Assembly (NCBI GenBank): GCA_030681075.1
Contig: JAUXUE010000035.1
Location: 1 to 8,763 of the forward strand
Reading direction: 5' to 3'
DNA: 8,763 bases
Source of the DNA: Candidatus Amesbacteria bacterium
Lineage (GTDB): Bacteria; Patescibacteriota; Microgenomatia; CAZETR01; Amesbacteraceae
The notes under the pieces were generated by a model. It was not told where the DNA came from. It ran no database searches and saw nothing but the letters and a program-made list of their open reading frames with translations. A program made the position numbers and the translations under genes. How positions within the stretch are numbered: the stretch's first letter is position 1; each line of letters opens with the position of its first letter. Shown piece by piece: positions 5,092-8,763 of this stretch.

Positions 5092-6356
5092 AATCTGATA
5101 CGGTCACCTCGGAAACGAAGCTTGATAGAACGCAATGGGCCGTTTCGGTGCTTGGCAATATCGAGCGTCATATTTTCGACAGACTCCTCGTCCTCCCGCC
5201 ACATAAACATCACCACGTCAGCATCCTGCTCTATGGCTCCACTTTCACGAAGATCCGCTAGTTGGGGCTTTTTTATGCCTCTTTGTTCGACTTGCCGTGA
5301 TAATTGTGATAGAGCCAAAACGGGAATCTTTAATTCACGGGCAAGATTTTTCAAACCTTGAGAAATTTCCGAGACTTCCTGGACCCGATTGTCCATATTT
5401 CTCGAAGGTCTGGCCAACTGAAGATAATCCACCACTATTAATTTCAGACCATGTTCTGCTTGGAGTCTCCTGGCTTTGGTCCGCATTTCCAAAATCGACA
5501 TCCCCGGCGTATCGTCAATATAGAGAGGTGTATCGTATAGCTCACCCATGGCATCTGATAGCTTGGTAAATTCATCTTCCTCCAGATGCCCCGTCTTTAG
5601 TTTCCAAGCATCAATATCAGCCTGAGCCACAAGTAATCGATCCATCAATTCTTCCTTACTCATTTCTAGAGAGAAGAAACCCACCGGGAGTTTTTGCCCA
5701 AAGGCTGCGTTTCGGCAAATATTCAGAGCCAATGCGGTTTTCCCAATTCCGGGTCTAGCGGCCAAAATAATTAAGTTGGAATCCTGCATACCGGCCAGAG
5801 TATCATCGAGATCGCTAAATCCGGTAGCTACTCCACGAAGACTACCTGCTGATTTGTGCAATTCATCCAATCTATCAAACGACTGAGCCAAAATATCTTT
5901 GACTGGAATAAATACTTGGGATAAATGCTGTTGGGAAAGTGAAAACACCCGGGATTCCGCAGCATCCAAGATTTGTTTGATGTCCTGACTTTCATCAAAA
6001 CCCATATCCATGAGGCTACCGGCAGTCGATATTAAGATCCGTTTTGTATAGGTGTCCTTAACAATATGACCATAGGTGGAAGCATGAGAAGCAGTCGGCA
6101 CAGAATTCACAAGCTCTTTTAAATAATCCAATTCTCCATTTAATTTTTCTGATACCGTAATGACATCGACAGGTTCACGATTTTGATAGAGATCAATGAC
6201 TGCTCTAAATATTTTTTGATGCCGGTCTTCATAAAAGTGCTCGGGACGCAAAAATTCGACGACAGCAACTACAGCATCACGGTCCAGAAGAACAGAACCC
6301 AAGACTGATCTTTCTGCTTCTTTAGAATGCGGGGGTACGCGAAGTTTACTGTCCAT
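5061..6356 (-). CDS. dnaB: Replicative DNA helicase DnaB
   Basis: This is a full-length DnaB. In a 433-residue numbering from an in-frame GTG at 6362, the N-terminal primase-interacting domain (PPHSKEAERSVLGSVLLD, about 10-27) is followed by a linker and the RecA-like motor. The motor has Walker A ARPGIGKT at 202-209, SLEMSKEEL at 231-239, Walker B LIVVDYLQL at 308-316, LSQLSRQVEQR at 351-361, DLRESGAIEQDAD at 370-382 and KHRNGP at 404-409. These are the DnaB hexamer ATPase motifs for unwinding the fork 5'-3' on the lagging strand. There is no intein or frameshift. I prefer ATG 6356 over the GTG six bases upstream; neither has a Shine-Dalgarno. It follows the MBL-like gene by 12-18 bp, probably on one transcript, and its 3' end overlaps the convergent membrane-protein gene by 31 bp. 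Confidence 0.97.
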   Translation of the reverse strand: MDSKLRVPPHSKEAERSVLGSVLLDRDAVVAVVEFLRPEHFYEDRHQKIFRAVIDLYQNREPVDVITVSEKLNGELDYLKELVNSVPTASHASTYGHIVKDTYTKRILISTAGSLMDMGFDESQDIKQILDAAESRVFSLSQQHLSQVFIPVKDILAQSFDRLDELHKSAGSLRGVATGFSDLDDTLAGMQDSNLIILAARPGIGKTALALNICRNAAFGQKLPVGFFSLEMSKEELMDRLLVAQADIDAWKLKTGHLEEDEFTKLSDAMGELYDTPLYIDDTPGMSILEMRTKARRLQAEHGLKLIVVDYLQLARPSRNMDNRVQEVSEISQGLKNLARELKIPVLALSQLSRQVEQRGIKKPQLADLRESGAIEQDADVVMFMWREDEESVENMTLDIAKHRNGPLRSIKLRFRGDRIRFYSVEGKRRE

Positions 6357-6368
6357 GTCCACAATCTA

Positions 6369-6794
6369 CTACTTTGATGTCAAAACTACAACCTGCAAAT
6401 CAGAAGGGAGCTTATCTTTGGTAATCGAATATTTTGGTAATCCTTCATCACCGCTAGTTACGACTATCCATGGATCAGTCTGCTTAGCCAGGTCTGGATT
6501 TGGACCGACACAAATATCGATAGGTCCCAAAGTATCAATTATTTCTGATGTCAATTTTTCACTTGCGAGATTTGGCAATACACAAATTCTAAGACCGTCA
6601 ATTTCGACTACAAATAAATTTTTCTCTTCATAAAGATTACAAACTACCGATACTCCCCCTGCTTCGTACTCTCCTGGAGCTTCTATCTGAAATGTCGAAC
6701 CATCGGTTCGGGTTATTACTATAGTGGAGTCTACATCACACGATGCAATCTTACCTTTGATTTTTATTTTGCCTTTGAAATATAAAATATCCAT
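6369..6794 (-). CDS. Shortened MBL-fold (metallo-beta-lactamase-like) protein lacking metal ligands
   Basis: This 141-aa protein keeps the frame of the small COG2220/UlaG-type MBL-fold proteins. It opens with MDILYFKGKIKIKGK, has the diagnostic APGEYEAGGVSV block at 39-50, VVEIDGLRICVLPNL at 62-76, a DICVGPNPD strand near 93-101, and the end SITKDKLPSDLQVVVL. In zinc-dependent relatives the region between the first strands and PGEYE carries HxHxDH, the IDGL block ends in a HxGD-type motif, and a later His is a ligand. Here the first is deleted, the second reads VLPN, and the protein contains no His at all. It should therefore not be a metal hydrolase and may be a structural or binding relic. 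It lies directly upstream of dnaB in the same direction. The family assignment is by eye from remembered pattern. Confidence 0.65.
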   Translation of the reverse strand: MDILYFKGKIKIKGKIASCDVDSTIVITRTDGSTFQIEAPGEYEAGGVSVVCNLYEEKNLFVVEIDGLRICVLPNLASEKLTSEIIDTLGPIDICVGPNPDLAKQTDPWIVVTSGDEGLPKYSITKDKLPSDLQVVVLTSK

Positions 6795-6795
6795 A

Positions 6796-6808
6796 TGTCA
6801 ACTTGACA
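6796..6808. promoter_or_regulatory. Perfect 13-bp palindrome overlapping a consensus -35
   Basis: TGTCAA-C-TTGACA is an exact inverted repeat around C6802. Its right half is the consensus -35 of the plus-strand promoter, and its left edge lies 1 bp from the MBL-like start codon on the minus strand. It could be an operator controlling both directions, or simply a -35 with chance symmetry. Confidence 0.4.
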
Positions 6809-6831
6809 ATAGTATCACAATTGGGTATCCT
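6803..6831 (+). promoter_or_regulatory. Promoter of the Ig-like/DUF5666-like gene pair
   Basis: Consensus TTGACA (6803-6808), a 17-bp spacer and TATCCT (6826-6831, 4/6) end 9 nt before the ATG at 6841. This predicts a leaderless or nearly leaderless mRNA; there is no Shine-Dalgarno. Confidence 0.6.
6809..6817 (-). promoter_or_regulatory. Candidate extended -10 for the MBL-like/dnaB transcript
   Basis: On the minus strand TGA-TACTAT (extended -10, 4/6) ends 14 nt before the ATG at 6794, giving a leader of roughly 7 nt. It lies in the spacer of the divergent plus-strand promoter, so the two would compete. No -35 is evident. Confidence 0.35.
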
Positions 6832-6840
6832 CTGGCTACC

Positions 6841-7278
6841 ATGAAGAAAGAAGTCTTATTGGCAATCGGAGTTGGCTTTGGTCTTGGTCTTCTTATTACC
6901 TTTGGAATTTGGACTGCCAACAAGAGTCTCAAGAAGGTCGCTGTTGTAATGCCTACGCCCACTCCATTGGTCGTTTCGGCCACACCAGTGCCCTCTCCAG
7001 TCCCCAGTTCTACACTTACTATTACAGCTCCAGAAGATGAATCATTGGTGGCTACAAATACAATTAATGTAACTGGTAAGGCTCAACCAAAATCAATTAT
7101 CAGTATCACCTTTGAGGAAGGCGAAATGCTGACCGAAGCGGACGCCAGTGGCAATTTTACAATCGGAGTTGATTTGATTGGGGGCTATAATACTCTATTT
7201 GTTACAGCAATCGATCCGGTTACTGGTGTAGAATCTACCAAGACTTTAATTGTTACCTATTCTACTGCAAAAATATGA
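6841..7278 (+). CDS. Membrane-anchored Ig-like domain protein
   Basis: This 145-aa protein starts at ATG 6841; the open frame continues upstream, but that part is antisense to the MBL-like gene and precedes the promoter. It has a Lys-rich start, one membrane helix at about 5-25, a Pro/Thr/Ser/Val-rich spacer at 37-57 (PTPTPLVVSATPVPSPVPSS), and then one beta-sandwich domain at about 58-141. That domain has the pattern of bacterial Ig-like/glucodextranase-B-type repeats: LTITAPEDESLVATNTINVTGKA, then ADASGNFTIGVDL, GGYNTLFVTAIDPVTG and a closing TLIVTY strand. The domain should sit on the outer face, held by the N-terminal anchor. Such domains mediate adhesion or spacing; no ligand or enzyme site is visible. 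Its stop overlaps the next start (ATGA), so the two are translationally coupled. Confidence 0.85.
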   Translation: MKKEVLLAIGVGFGLGLLITFGIWTANKSLKKVAVVMPTPTPLVVSATPVPSPVPSSTLTITAPEDESLVATNTINVTGKAQPKSIISITFEEGEMLTEADASGNFTIGVDLIGGYNTLFVTAIDPVTGVESTKTLIVTYSTAKI

Positions 7279-7868
7279 TATTAAATATTATTTTATCGAC
7301 AGTTTTATTAGCTCAAGCTACATCGACACCGTCAGCTCTTCGAGATGCTGTCAAAGATCAAGTGGCAGCGGAGGTTGCGGCCATCGCTCAGACCAAAGTC
7401 AGACGAGCATATGTTGGCTCAATTACTTCCAAAACCGAGGCCGGTTTTGTGATGGACAATCACAAAAATGAATCCCGAAATATTACGACTACTGCCGAGG
7501 CTACTATCAAAAACTCTGCAAAGGATATTACGCTTAAAGATTTGAAGATTGGTGATTTTGTCATTGCTATGGGAGAGGCAGACGCTAAAAACAATTTGCT
7601 AGCCAAAAGAATTTTGGTCGTGACCAAGTCTGCCGAAGACAAACGTAAAACTATGATATTTACAGTAACCAAGAGCACAGCCACTACTCTCTCTGTCGAA
7701 AACCTCAAGAAAGAAGCTTGGACTGTCAAAATTACTTCTGATACATCCTACACTGGTAAGACCAAGGTTGCAGATATTGTCGCCGGTGACAAGATTGCAG
7801 TCGTTGGATCTCTGGCTTCCATCGCCTCAACTTTCAATGCTCTGAAAATCCACAAGTTGACAAAGTAG
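7275..7868 (+). CDS. Exported protein with two DUF5666-like beta-barrel repeats
   Basis: This 197-aa protein has a short hydrophobic N-terminus (MILNIILSTVLLAQA) resembling a minimal signal peptide or anchor and an Ala-rich helix at about 20-40. Two similar beta-rich units follow, at 46-116 and 127-196. Each runs as a GxI/FTV strand with T-rich turns, a Lys/Thr 'xTxxTxx' segment, an ITLKDLKIGDFVIAMG-like or VADIVAGDKIAVVG-like stretch, and a closing strand ALKI or AKRILVV. This internal duplication and the DLKxGDxVxxxG core match DUF5666-type domains often found in secreted CPR proteins, though I identify it by eye. It is coupled to the Ig-like anchor protein by an ATGA overlap, so the two may act together at the cell surface. 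It has no Cys and no catalytic motif. Confidence 0.8.
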   Translation: MILNIILSTVLLAQATSTPSALRDAVKDQVAAEVAAIAQTKVRRAYVGSITSKTEAGFVMDNHKNESRNITTTAEATIKNSAKDITLKDLKIGDFVIAMGEADAKNNLLAKRILVVTKSAEDKRKTMIFTVTKSTATTLSVENLKKEAWTVKITSDTSYTGKTKVADIVAGDKIAVVGSLASIASTFNALKIHKLTK

Positions 7869-7877
7869 TGCTAAAAT
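7869..7877 (+). promoter_or_regulatory. Extended -10 promoter of the toxin gene, leaderless
   Basis: TGC-TAAAAT (TGn plus 5/6) ends 6 nt before the toxin ATG at 7884, so transcription should begin at or next to the start codon. It lies across and just after the stop of the DUF5666-like gene. Confidence 0.5.
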
Positions 7878-7883
7878 AGATTT

Positions 7884-8204
7884 ATGTGGTTAGTTGTTGT
7901 TCATCCTGAAGCTTCAAAATTTTTAGATAATTTAGAAACAGTTACTCGATCAAAAACGCGAACTTGTTTAGCCTTGCTCAGAGACTATGGCTCTCTACTA
8001 CGACAACCCCATTCCAAAAAGATCGTTGGTCATAAAAACTTATTTGAATTAAGAACATCTGGAAAGTCTCCCATTAGATTATTTTATACTCACTTTCAAA
8101 ACAAATTTTATATTCTTCATGGCTTTGTTAAGAAAACAAATAAAACTCCCATTAGGGAAATTGATTATGCTGTAAAAAGACAGATGTTATTGACAAGCAC
8201 ATGA
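7884..8204 (+). CDS. RelE/HigB-type (Gp49-like) toxin
   Basis: This 106-aa protein is basic and of the size typical of Gp49-like/HigB toxins. It shows the family core: a long central helix region (about 8-40), then LFELR at 53-57, PIRLFY at 63-68, and YILHGFVKKTNKTPIREIDYA at 76-96. In this family LxELR, R-x-x-Y and H-x-F-x-K-K-x-x-x-T-P carry the basic residues used for ribosome-dependent mRNA cleavage; that activity is inferred here. The toxin gene comes first and the antitoxin 22 bp downstream, the HigBA order. The frame is intact. The gene lies 15 bp after the DUF5666-like gene and has its own extended -10. Base composition is AT-rich compared with the gene before it, as expected for a transferable module. 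Confidence 0.88.
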   Translation: MWLVVVHPEASKFLDNLETVTRSKTRTCLALLRDYGSLLRQPHSKKIVGHKNLFELRTSGKSPIRLFYTHFQNKFYILHGFVKKTNKTPIREIDYAVKRQMLLTST

Positions 8205-8217
8205 GTTATGTTATATT
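8190..8217 (+). promoter_or_regulatory. Separate antitoxin promoter at the toxin 3' end
   Basis: Consensus TTGACA (8190-8195), a 16-bp spacer ending in TGT, and TATATT (8212-8217, 5/6) form an extended -10 promoter. It overlaps the last toxin codons and ends 9 nt before the antitoxin ATG at 8227. This is the best-matched promoter in the window and predicts toxin-independent, nearly leaderless antitoxin expression. Confidence 0.65.
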
Positions 8218-8226
8218 TGACATATT

Positions 8227-8508
8227 ATGAAATACATTCCTTTTGAAGAATTAGAAAAGAAATGGATGAAAGATCCAGAATTTGTTAAAGAAATGGCGAA
8301 GCAAGAGCCTGAATATCAGTTGGCCAGAAGCTTAATCGGAGCGAGGATCAAGAGAAAACTCACTCAAGCCCAACTGGCCAAAAAAGCTAAAACCAATCAA
8401 GCCAGCATCTCTCGCCTGGAATGGGCTAGTTCTAAACCTTCCCTTTCCCTCCTCCGTAAAATAGCTTTAGCATTGGATGTAAACCTCATCACTCGATTTG
8501 AATTTTAG
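8227..8508 (+). CDS. XRE-family antitoxin (HigA-like)
   Basis: This 93-aa protein has an acidic/basic helical N-terminal arm (MKYIPFEELEKKWMKDPEFVKEM) and a C-terminal Cro/C1-type helix-turn-helix. The first HTH helix is around 34-44 (SLIGARIKRKL), then TQAQLAKKAKTNQASISRLEWASSKPSLSLLRKIALAL at 46-83 with the Q-x-x-LA and S-x-I-S-R-L-E recognition signature. It should neutralise the upstream toxin and bind the operon's operator. The N-terminal arm, rather than the C-terminus, is probably the toxin-binding part, as in other antitoxins of this architecture (inference). Its last 20 bp overlap the convergent gene at the right edge. It has its own promoter in the toxin 3' end. Confidence 0.9.
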   Translation: MKYIPFEELEKKWMKDPEFVKEMAKQEPEYQLARSLIGARIKRKLTQAQLAKKAKTNQASISRLEWASSKPSLSLLRKIALALDVNLITRFEF

Positions 8509-8763
8509 CCAAAATTGCCTTCTTTATATTCCCTTTTGAAAATGAGTCGCTTTCTTCAGATTCAGCTCTACATCCTACGGATTTACCACATATCTGGGAA
8601 CATTCATCACATTGACTTGTTTCCACCTTTTTGAAAATATCTTTCCCGTCAACAAAGAGTGATGGTGAATCCACATTCCCGAATCCTTCCTCATATTCTT
8701 GGTGATCATTAAGTTTGTGCTTTTTGAGCTGGTCCAGTTCGTCCGATTGTTTTAAAACGTTGG
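8489..8763 (-). CDS. C-terminal end of a Cys-containing protein, truncated by window edge
   Basis: On the minus strand the frame is open from the right edge to TGA at 8489, about 91 codons. A GTG at 8674 is an internal valine rather than a likely start. The visible part is polar and charged: a helical beginning (KQSDELDQLKKHKLNDHQEYEE), then SPSLFVDGKDIFKK, a Cys cluster C-x2-C-x3-C-x5-C (CDECSQICGKSVGC) that could bind zinc or iron-sulfur, an acidic Ser/Glu stretch and a basic tail. I do not recognise a family. It overlaps the antitoxin gene end by 20 bp, tail to tail. It could be a chance open frame, but its codon-like composition and sole uninterrupted coverage of the edge favour a gene. 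Confidence 0.5.
   Translation of the reverse strand, partial: NVLKQSDELDQLKKHKLNDHQEYEEGFGNVDSPSLFVDGKDIFKKVETSQCDECSQICGKSVGCRAESEESDSFSKGNIKKAILAKIQIE

Noticed and set aside
5061..6356. Intein in dnaB
   Set aside because: The helicase motifs are contiguous with normal spacing and the protein has normal length.
6724..6840. N-terminal extension of the Ig-like protein
   Set aside because: It is antisense to the MBL-like gene and precedes the consensus promoter at 6803-6831.
7857..7877. TTGACA at 7857-7862 as -35 for the toxin
   Set aside because: Spacing to TAAAAT is only 9 bp, too short for a working pair; the extended -10 alone is more plausible.

Overview
The window looks like a compact chromosomal segment from a small-genome bacterium, most likely a Candidate Phyla Radiation (Patescibacteria) lineage of the Microgenomates type. 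This placement is inferred from protein style: a DksA/TraR-type zinc-finger protein in an operon, a reduced Lgt-like membrane protein, an EF-P with a KMGRG tip, DUF5666-like and Ig-like anchored exported proteins, dense packing, and almost no Shine-Dalgarno sequences. TGA serves as a normal stop for several genes, so the code is standard and not the UGA-Gly code of Gracilibacteria. No rRNA or phylogenetic marker was available to confirm the group.

Layout. (1) Positions 1-2543, minus strand, hold a tightly packed operon transcribed right to left: degenerate Lgt-like membrane protein, DksA/TraR zinc-finger protein, RluA-family pseudouridine synthase, and a Kef-type cation/proton antiporter cut by the left edge. 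(2) A 17-bp divergent spacer separates it from a plus-strand 153-aa membrane protein with a His/Asp motif (2561-3022). That gene overlaps tail-to-tail with efp (3015-3581, minus). Upstream of efp is an AT-rich UPF0020/THUMP-like RNA methyltransferase (3590-4504, minus). (3) tRNA-Leu(CAA), with encoded CCA (4536-4623), is followed directly by a long imperfect palindrome (4626-4682) and a small single-pass membrane protein (4699-5091). (4) Minus-strand dnaB (5061-6356) follows a shortened metallo-beta-lactamase-fold relative that has lost its metal ligands (6369-6794). (5) The plus-strand pair 6841-7868 encodes a membrane-anchored Ig-like protein and an exported protein with two DUF5666-like repeats. 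It is followed by a toxin-first HigBA-like toxin-antitoxin pair (7884-8508). A Cys-containing partial protein (8489-8763, minus) runs off the right edge.

The most consistent structural signal is promoter placement. At several starts the candidate -10 hexamer ends only 6-10 nt before the start codon, which predicts leaderless or nearly leaderless mRNAs. Divergent genes share very short spacers with overlapping promoters, and three convergent gene pairs overlap at their 3' ends (8, 31 and 20 bp). I see no CRISPR array, insertion sequence, integrase or phage structural gene. The only obvious mobile-type module is the toxin-antitoxin pair. The least explained items are the degenerate Lgt-like and MBL-like proteins, the palindrome behind the tRNA, and the small membrane proteins. 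There is no gene-free stretch longer than about 50 bp apart from the tRNA and palindrome region.
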